A stretch of 64,000 nucleotides of DNA from Cyclina sinensis (Eukaryota; Mollusca; Bivalvia; Venerida; Veneridae): the NCBI GenBank assembly GCA_012932295.1, contig JAAONU010000001.1, positions 31,899,449-31,963,448 of the forward strand, written 5' to 3'. Position numbers and translations under genes: made by a program. Positions within the stretch are counted from its first letter, which is position 1. Every line of letters starts with the position of its first letter. Below, piece by piece: positions 11,601-26,600 of the stretch. The notes under the pieces are model-generated. The model was not told the origin of the DNA. It made no database searches and worked only from the letters and a program-made list of their open reading frames with translations.

Positions 11601-14600
11601 CCAACAACATGGCCAGAGAAAATAGATTTCTGCCTTCTACCCCTAAGAATGCCCAAGCAAAAGAGGTAGGATTGGTGATATGTTAAAACACCTTAAAAAT
11701 ATATATTCAATGTTTTGCAAAATTGTTCATTATGTTTGTTGTTTAATCCCATACAGATGATAATGTAGGAGTGACCAGCCTCTAGCCTTTTGTAGAGCTA
11801 AACACTTATGCATGCCTTTACCCTTGGCCTCTTTAGTGGTAAGAATGATCCTGTATAAATTGCCATATTTATGCTGTAGACAGTATATACTTGTCTGTAG
11901 TGTACAGGTTATTGCTGTAAAGTATTCTCAAAACTTACTACATGTACAAGCTCTCTTTACCTGGTCAGGAATACCACTTCTGAGTGGCTAAAATAATACT
12001 CAGTATTCTTGGAAGAGTTTATCAAACAGTTACAGGTTATGTGTTTACAGGTTGTCAGGTTTGGAAACAATTGTGACAAGTCCATCAAACACAATGACTA
12101 ATGAAGAGGAAATGAACCAAGCAGCTGAGGCCTTGATTTCAGTGCATAAAGGTCAGAGCACCTCTCAACAGACATCACTATATAAAATTGATAGCAAAGA
12201 TGTAAAAGGTAAGTGTTTTTCGTGCTTTCTTTATATTTATAGTTAAATATTTTTTTATGTTTCAACTGTGTCTAAGCTGCTTAGGACAGATGGCTTCTTT
12301 ATCCAGGTGGCATTTGTTTGGTAAGTTTTTTTAGTTATGAAGAGCAGACTGGTACAGAGGTTGACCTTTATCTAGTGTTACACCTGATCTAGGATGCTAG
12401 GTACTATTGGAGTCCAAAAATCGAAGTCTTAGAAAATAGTTTGGTAAAAGATACATGAGATACATAAAAACCACCTGAGCATACTGAAAAACTTCTTACA
12501 GTGGAACAAAGTCAAATGGTTAACATCTCAATGGCTATGGTTGTATGTAGGCAGGGTTTTAGGACATCATGAGGTTATGTTTTAAATATGCTTTTCATCT
12601 ATCTTTTCATTAGTCTGTCTGTCCATCTGATATTTGGCTACTGCTGTAACTATTATTGCCAAAATTCATATCAGCTTTCTGATAAACTTTCTCAATCTTA
12701 GCACCAACTATGTAATTTGTCTATGCAGGTATAGTAACTAGAAGCAGGACAGGAAGGACTAAGCCGAAAACCCTTGATGAGGAACATTATGAGGTGCCCA
12801 CGCTGAAGAGAAAGGCTCCTGCGGTCCAGACTGACAGTCCAGGTGGCAAGAAAAAGATACGAACAGACAGTGTTTCATCAGATACATCGTTTGTTCATTC
12901 TAGAGAGCTTGAAACAAGTCCTAGTGATGCACAACTCACAAGCTCACACACTGCTGCAAAGAAAACTGTAAGACTTCATTAGCTTTGCAAAAAACTAAAC
13001 ACATGTAAAACTGGCAAGAGTAATTAATTAATCACAGTCCAAATTGCACAAATAAAACAAATATAGAGTACAGTAGTATGGTTAAATGAGCAGTTTGAAT
13101 GTTTTACCGATACATTAAGCTGTCAACTTTGTATTTTTATCATTTTTGTTTTCTTATAAATTATCTTTTTGGTTATTCAGTTACAGACTTAGTAATTGAA
13201 ACTTGCAATACCACTTGAGTAACTGGTTAGCTGGGTACTCATGCTTACCTCATGTTTAGTTTCAAGCTGATTTCAATGACATTGCACTTGGTTCTTTGTG
13301 CAGTTGTACCAAAGAGGCTATAATTGCCTTCTTGATTATATTGTTTCAGAGAAAGTTTTGTATTTAGACCTTACTATAAAAGATATATTTGCGTATTGTA
13401 GGTTGAGTTAGACTATTATTACAAGGCTATTAAGATGTACATATCAGGGGATGGTTATCCAGATTCGACCTCTGCCAGTTTCAAACGGCTGATCAGAGAC
13501 CAGGCTCAAAATTATACTCTCAAAGATGGTGATCTGTATCATGAAGTCGGGCCTAAAAATGAATTAAAGAAGATTGTAATGACCAAAGAGGAACGATTGA
13601 AGCTTCTAGCACAGACTCATCTTAAGTCTTCAAGTAATCATTCTCTTACTTTAACCTTACACTAGGAAAGAGGAGATGGTGTGGTATTGAATGTACAGAA
13701 TTTTACACTGGTTTAAGACATGTAAACTGCTGTAACCCCCATAACATTTGTATGTCCGAACCTGAAGTAGCCTCTTTCAACCTGGTCAATAGATATTTTA
13801 CAGTTTCTTATAGAGAGTAAGAATCTAGAGATCTAGTGAATGTCCATCAAAAGAATGTTGATTTGATATCATGATCACCTGTTTGCTCTGAAATACTTCT
13901 GAAGGGCATGAAAATGAACATAAACAGATAAATATTATGCACATTTTGATCCTTCCACTTTGACATTGTGAAAAGTTGACGTGTCACTAGTGCTATTTGA
14001 TATTAGATCATTATACTTGTAACACAGTGATGAGTCAATATGAATGCCATGCCATTGTTCCTGGAACGTTGTTGTTGTATATAACAGGTAGAGTTCAGAT
14101 GATACAGTCATTAGATAACTACCATTGGAAAGGAAAACTGATAGATTGTGAAGCCTTCCTGCTAGCTTGTCCTCATTGTGATAAAGTGGACCAAAATAAA
14201 GTTAGAGATGCTACATTTAAAAATATGGGAGAAGCAAAGGTAACCATTTAATATTCTTCGTTATCCTTTCATTCTTGCTGGTATATTTTCAGTGTATCAT
14301 GTTGGTAAATGAAATTGTGAAAAAATTATTTATTTTGTGACTGAATGTCACTTATTTTTCAAATGATGTTACACTCAAATCTTTGAAACTATGCATTCTT
14401 TAGTTCTTTGAGGCACAAAGTATCTCTTTTTTTCAAACAGGATTTGAATTCACATGTAGACTGTTCTGATTGTTTTCTAAGTAAAGGTCTTCACTTAGTT
14501 AGTGCATAGGTTATTAATGAATATCTGATAGGAAGCATCAATTATTATTTATATATTATCATTTATTATTTTGCTATACATGTATATCTGAGCTGACATT

Positions 14601-17600
14601 TAGAAACATTTAGAAACAACTTTGTTCATCTTCACGAGAGTATGTCACTGTTTTGTTTCATCAAGAATGGAGGAAGTTTGAAGTCAGCATAAATGTTAAC
14701 TTTAGCCTGAGGTTTTGTGCTTATGACCCATATCTCTCTTGAAAAGGACAAAATCTTCCTAAAAGATGTCAGAGTTTACATATTAGGTCCATTTCTTTGC
14801 CTTAAAATTATTACACTGTCAAGCTTAGATGATATTTAAAATATCATCTAAGCTTGAAAGTGTATTTTGCATATGAACAAAGTCACAATCAAGTTAACAT
14901 TTGGAAATCTTTTGATTTTTGTCTTTGTTCTGACATTGTCATTTCTAGAAGGAAAATCAGATGGCTGTTATTCATATTCTGAAGAGATGTCTCACACCTT
15001 GGTTACTGAGGTCAAGATGACATTTTCACCTTTTTTCAAGTTTGGTTTATAGATAGGTTTTAGACTATGCTGTTAATAACACAAAATGTTGCCCAGGTGG
15101 TTCATAGATAGGTTTTAGACTATGCTGTTCATAACACAAACTGTTGCCCAGGTGTTCAGCTTTTTCACTTTCTGGGCATTACACACATTTGTTATATTTT
15201 GTAGAGACAGCTCCTTTTTGACAGGGCAGACACTTACCAGGAAATCAGTAACTACTTAGTGTACGATGTATTCTCAGACGATGAAGCATCAAAACGCTTG
15301 GAGCACTTGCAGAGACAGATGAAAAACTTCAAGATAGAAAATGGGATGCTTATGCATTACACAGGGAACAAGAAACACAAAGTACTCACTTCAGCAGCTG
15401 AGAGGCAAAAAGCTATATCTGAAGCTCATCTTAAAAAAGGTACATACAGCAAAAGCTCTAGTCTGTTTGTGTCAAAGAAAAAAAAATTCTTCATTCCCCT
15501 TCAAGATTAGCTAGTTACAGATGAATTGTAAAATAGTTGGAAATCAGTTTGAAAAACAGACTGTAGTTGATTATTATAGACTGTCAGTCACTTGCGGAAA
15601 AATTGGTTAGTAAACTGGTTGGATACCCTGGAACACTTATAGGTGACTGACCGCTGGGATATCACTACAGCTGTTAACTGGCATTAAACCCCAATAAACC
15701 AAACTAAACAAAACCTTATTAGTCTGTCACACTTTTGCTTGTCTGGGCTGTAACTTGGGCTTAGTTGGAATTACTTAGCTCAATTTTTTGCCTCAATCAG
15801 ACTATGTGTTGCGCAGATGAACTAGTTGGTTGCTCAAAGGTCAAGGTCACACTTAAAGGAAATTTGCTACAGTTTTGCTTGTGTTTGCTGTAACATGGCC
15901 TTGGTTGCAAGAAGGATTTCAAAGTTACACTGCACAAGTATTCTCCTCAGTTAGGTCTTGTGTCACTCACAAGAACCAGGTCAGTAACTCAAAGGTCAGG
16001 GTCACAGTTCTGCTTGCCCATGTTGTAACTTGGCCGTAAATGGTGGGATTTCAGAACTACTAATCTTTCCTCATTTGTCAGGCACTGACACTGATCCATC
16101 TTTCCTCATTTGTCAGGCACTGAATCTGATCCAGCTTTCCTCATTTGTCAGGCACTGACTCTGATCCATTTTTCTTCATTTGTGTGGCACTCGCTTTGAT
16201 CCATCTTTCCTCATTTGTCAGGCACTGACTCTGATCCATTTTTCTTCATTTGTGTGGCACTCACTTTGATCCATCTTTCCTCATTTGTCAGGCACTGACT
16301 CTGATCCATTTTTCTTCATTTGTGTGGCACTCACTTTGATCCATCTTTCCTCATTTGTCAGGCACTGACTGATCCATATTTCCCCATTTGTCAGGCAATC
16401 ACTGGTCCATCTTTCTTCATTGTCAGGCACTCTCTCTGATCCATTTTTCCTCATTTATCAGGCATTCACTCTGATACATCTTTCCTCTTTTGTCAGGCAC
16501 TCACTCTGATCCAACCAACACTTACCTCCAGCTGGCTGAGACAGCATTCTGGTTTGGAATGAAGTTTGATGTGAAGATTTATGTGAACTACTGTTGTACA
16601 GCAGAGAACAAACACCTGCTTGATAGATTCTTCCAGTTCAGAGAACATCACATGAAACAGGTATTGTAGTCAGCTAGTTCAAGTATATTTAGATCAGCTC
16701 TTTGCCAATGAATGCTGTTAGTTAAAGAGTTTTATAGAGCAAGGAATTTTAGTTTTCTAGAGCAATATTGCTGTAAAAACTAATTGAGCAGTCAGGTTAG
16801 TTGCTTGTCATCTGTGCATTATCTGTATGTCTCTTCCTGAATCATGTCATTTAACTAGATCAAAATCAACAGGATTCTTCCTTGGGTGATCCACTTTCAG
16901 ATTAAATGATTCAGTTTGTGCACTGGCAAAAAAAAAGTTACTAACGCAAAATTTGCTAAACCTTGAAAATCTCTAAAACTTCATGTCATAGAACTTTTGG
17001 TAGGAATCGTTGGCTAGTAGTCCCTTTCAGGGTTTGTTCAGTATGCCTCTAGTCAAGGGTCATAATTTCTCACATAAGATAAGAAAAAACATCTACCCAT
17101 TGACTGCCTGAATGAAGGCACTGAGGTCAGTAACAGCCCCTACAAAAGGCTCATGTTTGGTATAGACTTACAGAGAAAGTCTTCCTCTGAAATATAAATA
17201 ACTGTACAGGACATTAAAGACAGTGCAGAAATCAAGAAGTACTCTGGCTTGACTGATATAAGTAAATGCCTGAAGGGATGTACATACCTGCTCTGTCCCC
17301 AGTTTTCTGTCTTTAGAAAAGTCTGCCTGGAAGTAGAATCTTTTTCTCTTTGTGCTCAAACTGTCAGAATGAATTATTTGAGAGAACAATACTGGTAATA
17401 CACACAGCTCAGCATTAGCAAGTCATTCATAAGTATGGTGTCATAATGAAAATGACTCTTTTTGTGCTTGAAAAGAACAATTTTTTTTATAAAGTTAAAA
17501 CAATTCTTTGGTACATTTAAGCCGTTATCTCAGGAAGTGCTTAGCAGCAGTGAAAGTTTGATAACAGAGGTCCCTGAAGAGCAGTGTGTTGAAGAAGTGG

Positions 17601-20600
17601 AACCTATTCCAGAGGTAGATGAACATACCATTGTTGAAGGTATGATAGTAATGTGAATGAGATGATTTCTGTCATCTTTCTTTATCCAAAGCTGAACAAA
17701 ACCTAAATCTTCAGGGCACATCTGTCATATAAGAAACCAGAACTACAATTTAATTATTTTTTTAAGCCTATCTTTGAAAATTATGAAAAATTGGTGCAGT
17801 GATTACATATTTAAACTTATTTGAAAATATTGACATTTTTGTCAACAGACGAACAGTATAATGCACCAAATTGTTTTAATCACATGATTGTTGATTGTGT
17901 GAAGTCAAGTGGTCTTCTAAAACAGTAATGACTAAAAATATTACTATTGGATAATGCTGATAACTGCATTCATTTATACTGATTTTTTTTTCTTACATAT
18001 AAAAAATTCTTTGATTGTTTAAAAATGTTTAGATAGTTTGAATTTTATTGCACTCAATTCACATAAAAATAATACTTGCGAGTATCTTTATAGTCTGTGC
18101 TTGTGTAAAGTGCTAAGGGGTCATTATTGAATGCACCTTACTCACATACATCTGAAATTTGACACTTAAGTTTAGGTGAGTTAATGAATATTAACAAAAT
18201 ATCTAAAATTTGAACAGATTTTATATTTAAAAGATTGTATAAAGTCTTAGAAGTAATAAACAGAAATATCTTCAAAAAGAGGATTGGTGTAGATACAGTA
18301 CAAAATTAATGCCTCATAAAATGTACAGTTTTTCTTTCACACAGTGTCTCTAAAATGGCGGATGTACCATTGTCGATATAAATTCCTCCCTGTCTTGAAA
18401 TCATTCTGTCAGCAAATATTGAACAAGCATAGTAATCGAATGTCCTATTGACATTTCAGTTTAGGCTATAAACAAAAAATGTTAAGTTTAATGCTGAAAG
18501 TGTAAATATTATTTTTCAGTGAAATAAGTTGAATATTTAGTCATAGTTATAATATATTCATTCCATTTAGAGTTATTTTTCTGGCTTAAAATGATTTCAT
18601 GTAAAATTTACTGCTGTATTTATGTAATTATTATTGCATTATTTCTGGATGCAATTAAACTAACTAATTAAACTAAATAATTTCCCTAACATTTCATAAC
18701 AGCAACACTTTTGACCAATGACAAATTTCCTTCTTCAGCTGAAGATTTTGTAACTATCAATTTCATTTGTCACAAATGTAGGTCAAAATAGATTTAATAC
18801 AGCTATGCCAAAAAATAAGTACTTGCTGAATTTTATTAAAAGGCTTAAAGACACTTTGTTAAAGATATCAAATAAGATATTGAAATAAATGTCTGTATTG
18901 ATATTTTTTTCGTAAAACAGTAAATAGGCATACTATGGTCTGTAGGTAAAGAAAAACTCTCATGGGTTTGTTTTTATCATGTTACAAATTAATTACCTAA
19001 CACATTCATACATGTATAAAGCCGGTGATAATGATAACATTAATACAGCCGTAAATTAAATATCAAAACATTTTAACCATGAAAATTATACAAAATGGAA
19101 TAAATATACAACAAAAATGACTAAATATTTATTTCATTGAAAATGAAACTGACACTAAACGTATTTTGTTTATAGTCTTAATTGTTACAAAAACAATACT
19201 TTAGAATAATCTGCAGGTTCAGTATTTGCCAATGTCCAAAAAAAAACATTCACTTATAGGGGATTATTTTTGTACTATATCTACGCTGATCATCTTTTTC
19301 AAAGACATTTCTTGTTTCATGTTAAATCATAAGACAGACATTTATCATCACCACACATTATTATTTCCTGTTGAAGAAATACCTTGCGAGGAACAAGAGC
19401 ATGTGCTGGAGCAAAAATCTCCAAGTGCATTTGTACCATCAGTGAGCCAGGAAGTTTATGACTCTTCTGGACAGGGCCTGGAACTTGGTCAGGTTGTAAC
19501 AGAGTGTGCAGATGGACCGACACCACATCAGATGACAACTGTTCAATCCCTGCTGACTTCAGATGGTAGAGTGAAGAAATTATTTTATCAGAAATGCTAG
19601 ATTTATTTTAGAAATATAATACAGCATACCTTTTGATACATTAGTTAGTGTTATGAAATATAAGAGCATTATGTTATTGCTGGGTAATGGCTTGAGCAAA
19701 GTTAAGATTGACTAATACAAGTTGAATATGTCTACTTATTACCCAATGCTTACTTTATATGTTGTTTTCTCAAAATGCAAAAACACTCTCTGTACTGCAT
19801 TTTTTTAAATACCATGTTCTGAAATAATTGGTAAATTTTCAACATGATAAAGAAAATTAATTATGCGGAATAGAAACAGAGAAAGATTAGTTATGTAACA
19901 AGAGTAAAATATCACAGGAACAAATTTAAAAAACTGGTATGCAGATTCAGAGGAAAGTTCAGAGAAGATGTAGTTATTTCACACATTGTTATCTATTGAT
20001 AGTTATAGACATTTATTATTGTTGTATAGGGAAATTTGAAAATTGAAAACGAAATGCTAAAAAGTGAGGGAAAATCAGCTGAAAAAATTATTTCATATTA
20101 TTGATTAGAGTTATCTGTCAGTCATTAGGTGACATTTATAACTGGTTTAATGTCTAAATAGTCATTTGGCAGTTTTTCTATTTGTCCTTTCATGAATTTG
20201 TTAGCAGAATCTTATGAGGCAATATGATAAATTACATTTATGTAATTGTGTTAGTATTTGTTGAAATCAGACAGAGAATGCTCTTGTGAGTGGAAGTTGA
20301 TTGCTTTATGTCTCCTATTTTTCTTGGGGTGTTATTGTATTGCCATGTGGTATTCTGGTTGACAATCATACTTGGTCACCTGCAGGCACAGAATTAGGAA
20401 GTTCTGATGAGCGTCCAACAACTATTATTGTGCGTCTCACAGAGGATGGACAAACAATCATCCTGCGGGAAGATGGCACTGATCCAGCTGCAGATTTACA
20501 AGTTGGCGAAGAAACGGAAGAAGTCTGTACAACTACTAACAGTGATGATGTGACAAATGCTGCTGTTAAGTCCATACTGTCTGACTCAGGTACATTAAAT

Positions 20601-23600
20601 TCACAAAATAAATACATCATTGCGCTAAATAGGAATGTGTTTCTGATAAAAATTCAACAGAAGGAGCTGTTGATGAGTGGATAGAGCACAGGACTCATGA
20701 TCTGGAAGTTGCTGGTTCGAATCACACCAGGGGTGAGAGATAACAGGTGCATTTCACATTCCTCACTTTTGGCACCTGGTATGAGCCCAGGAAGCAGTCA
20801 TTGAGAGGGATTATATAAGTTGCAAGAACTTGTTTCCCAACTGATGTAAAATAAAAAAGTTTAAACATAAAAATTCAAGGAATATTTGGTATGTTTTGAG
20901 TGCTGAGGAACTCCTGTAATATCATTTGACCTTGGTCATTGTTAAAGGCTTCCATTATAAAATATACATCAGAAAATGAATGAAGATGTACTTATTGTAC
21001 TACTGTGATGTGACATAGTTGTATAATTATACAATGTATCATGTCAGTATACAGTTATAAGAAATAAGATTATATTGATAATACAATATAACTTTTTACA
21101 GCCGCTATGACACATTTGTACACTAGAACAGTACCACACAGTGGGGAGGTGTCTCAAACAGTCTTAGAACAATTGCAGCCATCAGAACAAGCCAACACAG
21201 GTATTGGAACAAGATTTTACAGAAGAGAAAATATAAAAATTAGTTTTATACTTCTGACATTTAAAGTTTACACTTGGTTGCCTTACCTTTGTGTAACCAA
21301 TACAGGTTTAGTATCCATCCAATAGCCTGGCCATCCATCCAGAAAATTTGAATCCTGTACGACTCAAGAAGTATAAAAAACTGCATGAATATTTGTATGC
21401 AGATTAAATTTTGCACGTAGTAATTTAATTACCAGTTTGTGAGTTATGCATCTTGATTTAGATTTTTTAGAGCCCTCTGGTTTTGATACTGATTTAAAGA
21501 CTTGTACTGTAGAGCAAATTTACTTATTTGACACATGGTCATAGGTATTTGACACATGATCAGTGTCTGCCTTCTTGTTTAGAGAATTTTTCGTTACCTA
21601 ACTCTGAAAATACCTAACACTGCAAATTTTACTTTAATACCACCAAATTCAATGATATGAAAGAAAAAAAAACAGTCTTTAAAAAAGAAATCCTCTAACG
21701 TTTGAAATATTTGTTATGAGGATTGTTGAGTATAGTTGTATATTTTAAGTATATGTACTTCATTTGCAAATGTTTTCTGTGTGTAAGGGATATCTGAGGA
21801 CTCTGGTACAGCAGATGAAGGAACAAATACAGAAGAAATCATAGAAGACGGTGAAGACAGTGACAGCTGGGTGTATGGCTCTGATGAGGAGGAGGAGGAG
21901 GAAAGTGTGGAGGAGGAGAAAGGACACCCCATGCTCGAGGCATACATGAAAAATGCTGACAAAAAGCCTGTCACACCAAGACAACATTTTAAATGTAGTC
22001 AGTGTAACAAAATCTTCTATGGACCTCTTAAATTCAAAAGTAAGTATTTGTAGAGAATTCAGAAGAAAAAATTGTATGCTTCATTATTTAGCAAACACAG
22101 GTACTTGTATTCAGAAGTTCAGTGCATTATTGGTTATTAACACTTATAAATAGGATAAAGAATTATTATGGCTGAAAATTTACTAGTGTTAATGCAGACT
22201 TAATATACACAGTAGTCTTGCCTGTAGAGAAAGAAAAATAACACAATGAATTATGTAGAAGTTATATTTATTATGTAAGACTTTGGCATGTATAAAAAGT
22301 TTTTTCAGAAATATTTTCTCTGTTTCTGTTGATAATGTCTTTACCTTATTATGACCTTTTTCTGCTTCAGTGCATATGTACAAACATACTGGACAGAAAC
22401 CATTCCCATGTAATCTGTGTAATAAGAAATATACAAACAAGAAATCCCTAGTCCTGCACCAGAAAGTCCATACAGGAGAACTGCCTTTTCTGTAAGTGAT
22501 TGTCTTTGTATAATGGTTTTTCTGAATAAATGGCATTATATCGTATATGTAGCATTAAAATGCATCGTGAATAATTGTGTTTGTTTAACTCTCTAATCCT
22601 CGTTTAAGTTGTTTGATACTGTTGTGTGCTCCATTGTTCCTTCTTATATGTAGGTATTTCTAGAATGAACATGACTTCTTTTACCGTTTTATTCAAATTC
22701 AGATATACCTTACTGTAGTGTCATAGCTGTATGCTAGACCCTGCTTCATGAACTGAGGAATTCTGCAGATTTTCCTTCCATTTTCTATGAATGATCTCAT
22801 GAAAATATTTTGTGAGAAAACTTTACTGTATAACACTAGTCTTGTCACCACCGTCTTGAAGTTTCAAGTATATACTGGGTCCAGTGTATCATGAAGAGTC
22901 TTTGGCAATGTTCCTGTCTGTATTTTCAGTTGCAGCCTTTGTGGAAAAAGATGTCCCAGTAAGATAGCTTTAAAATCTCATTTGAAGTGTCATGATGGCA
23001 AGGGAGGTGGTTTTCCTGCTAAGTGTGATATTTGTGACAGAATGTTTTCTCGTAAACATCTCATGGAGCGACACAAACTTCACAAACACACCAACCTACA
23101 GACAGAGTTCAAATGTGCAGAATGCAATAAAATTTTTAGTCATCAGAGTGAGTGAAGTTTCATGTCATTGTGATAGAGTATAAGGATCTGTCATTGGGCT
23201 TGATAGAGGATTGAGAAATACCAACTTGAGGGTGTCTGATTATGTCGCGAACAAGCCTTGGCAAGTTTTTGATGAAACTGGTTGCCCAAGGGTTGGGATT
23301 TCCAAATCTTCTTTCAAATGCAAACATTGATTTATTTTCTCACAAACCTTACTTACAATAAAATACAAGAACGATTTTAGTTGTAACTACTTTTTATGCA
23401 CACTGACATAATTTGCAACTTCACAACCTTGTTCTTAATACACAAAGTTTACAAGTGCTTCAAAGAACTAGAAAGCAACTTGATCAAATATTCAGTGAAA
23501 ATGGATTTATATCAGATTTTTTACAGACAATGCAGTGAAGTACTTATGAAAATATACAATGCAGTTACACAGTGTTTTTGTAGGAAAATGTGGTCACATG

Positions 23601-26600
23601 TGAAACTGTGCTATCTTTAGTAACATGGATTTTCCAGTGTGAGCACAAGATTGATTTGTGTTCCTGTGCATGCATAAATATGTTAAATGTTTCATCATTA
23701 CCATTATATGTTTTAAGTGACTTAAACTCAGAGAATGCAAAGCCAGGTTTTTATTAATTTTTACAGATTTTTCTATCTGGTTAGTGAGAACATTATATAC
23801 TCACTGATTTGTTAAGTGTATTGGTTATTGAATAGACTTTTACCATAATTGAAGAAATCATTATTGTCCCAGTTGAAGGGTCACACTTGTTTTACAGTTA
23901 CCATTCTAAGTAAGTTTAATCAAATGAGTAATTAAATGAGGGTGGCCCTCTTATCATACCCATACAGTGTGTAGTGATGAATCTTTTATATAGTTGAAGA
24001 CTGTTTTTTATTTTCAGGAAGTTTGAAGAGACATGTCATGTCCACTCATTTAAACATTAAGAACCATGTATGTGGTCTGTGTGGAAAATCATTCTATCGT
24101 AAGGAATACCTGACTGGTCATCTGATTCAGCATGGTGGAGCTGCAGCTGAAGGGCTCACCCCGAGAAAACAGAGACCATCAACATTCAAGCCCCGTCCAT
24201 CTGTATTCAATGCTCCTGGGTATGAGATAAAGAGGGTGAAAGTAGAGGGTGAAACTGAGGAAGAACAATATGGACACATGCAAGACGACTCGAGAGATGA
24301 AGTAGGTCACCTTTCATGACTGTTTAGTTCACTCAGTGACATCAGAAGAGCAAACTTTTCTTCAGAGTTGTAGTTGTCAGTAGAATCGCTTTTCATTAAA
24401 TTTATCTCTCGGATCAACAACTTACAAATACATTGATCATCTTAGTAAAGTCTAATAAAAAAAATATTCACTTTAACTGTATTGTTAATTGCTTGAATTT
24501 CTGTTGGACGTCTCCTTTGACTGAGATACAGATTGATATTCATGCATCGTGAACTTTTGTGGTAGATTATTTCTGCATTTGAAAGTTGAAATATTGTTGA
24601 AAGTAATTACTGAAAATAAAGACTGCAGATTGCTATAATGGTGTCCTTCTTTCAGGTGCAGAGAATAATACTAACCCAAGATGAGAATGGTCAGTTACGG
24701 GTGGTAGATATGGCAACAGAGAGAGAAGTGAAAAAAATGTTAGAAGCTCAGGGGTTGTCACGCGGTGAGGCAGGGGAAACCATGGTGGTTCATGTAAGTG
24801 GAGCAGAATCTTGCTTTGTGCACGTAACTTTTCATTGACAGTTCTGATGTCAACGAGCTTGAAGACATGCTTGATATCACTTACTGATGATTATTTAATT
24901 TATTTTGTTTAAAAACAAAATTTACATCTTTCATCTCAGTCGCAGTTTTTGAAAAGTTACAGATTTAGCGAATGTTTTGCACTTTTTACCAATGCTAAAG
25001 GTTAAGTTTAGACCTGAAATGTTTTGATACAGGGCAAAGCATACAGTTGAAGGGTTTTTAGATCAATGACAAATCAATTAAATTATACTAGAAACATTTG
25101 CATGCTTCAAGATTGATAATGACCTCATTGCATTACTTTGACTCCTGCTTCTGGTTGATTTATGTAAGTAATGTTGTGAAATTCATTGAGAAATTTTACA
25201 ATATGCAGCTACACTTATATGCAGCAGTTTTGAAATAGGGAAAGTACCTTTAGAGTAGTTTACTGATGTATGTACTTCATTGTTCATTTTTGACAAAGTA
25301 CTGTAAAGGAACAGATACATGTATCACATGATTCAGTGTTGTATAATTTAAATCACATTTTTCAAAATTATTCTCTGTTGACTGTCAGAAAAAGACACAT
25401 TCCGTGTACATACAGAAAAAAAATCTGTCCCATAGTTCTGAATATTTCAGTTAATACAAGGTTGTAGTTTTTTTTCTGTTATAGATAGAAGAGCCGAGTG
25501 GAGAGCCACAGGTAGTTCATGTTGAACATACGGAGGAACAGGTGGTGGAGGTGCCCTTAGAGGAACATAGTTATATAGAGTATCAGCAGGTAGAAGAAGA
25601 GAAACCTCAGGAATTCATCATTAGTGAAACTGATGGTACGTAAAGCCTTTCTGGTCTATATATTCATGCTGGGAATTTGTAATTTATGTTTCACTTCATG
25701 AAAGGTACATGACAGTCAAAACATGATTGGATGAAACACAAAAGAAAGAAAATAACAATAATCTGATACCACATTTTTCATTCCTTCATCTTTTGCCTTG
25801 ACAAAAAATGCAGTACAAGAAAAAAAAAGTGATTCACTGCAAAAATGGCCAGGTTCTTAGCTTAATTACAGAATTATGTATTATACATACTTCATCTTCT
25901 GAGTAAGTGAGTAATGATTGAAAAATATGTTAGTACTCTTGAACTGTCACATAACACCAAGTGAAGTATTTTACTGGGGTTTCCACAGGAAAAATAGTTG
26001 TTTAAACCTCAAGGTAATGAAATCAAATTACATTTATGCCCGCAGAGATGGGCATATTTAAATAGCGCTCTATGTCTGTCTGTCCTTCAAATTTTTCACA
26101 TCCAAGCTGTAAGTTTGTCATTTGTCATGCATGAAAGGATTTTCAAATATGATATAACACAAGTGTTTAGTACATCAAGATAATACATCACATGCAAACT
26201 CACGGCCCTACCTCATATATCAAGGTCACAGGGTTTAAAGGCACATCAAGATGACATGTCCAATGCAGACTCAAACAACACTTTTAGTTTAAAGATAACT
26301 AAACTTTTATAAATAGGACTGTTATTATCTTATGCATTGAAGGATTTTAACATAAGTTGGCACAAAGGTCCACCACATGAAGATGACTTGCCATGTGCTT
26401 ATCCATGTCCTTACCACAAATATCAGTGTCACACTTTGATAAGAATCCTGCCCAGACTGTAATTTTCATATGCATTGAAGGATTTGATTTTGGGTCAAAT
26501 GTTAGGGACATTTTGACTGTGAACAGCCCTGAATCACAATCTGCCCTTCATTCACATGGCCATCACAGGTTAACTACAGTAGTAAGGTGCTTCTAGGGGG

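Noticed and set aside
14867..15052. 61-residue frame with a hydrophobic segment between exons 9 and 10
   Set aside because: It overlaps the tandem duplication in the intron, has no phase-consistent splice sites, and inclusion would break the module 2 to module 3 junction.
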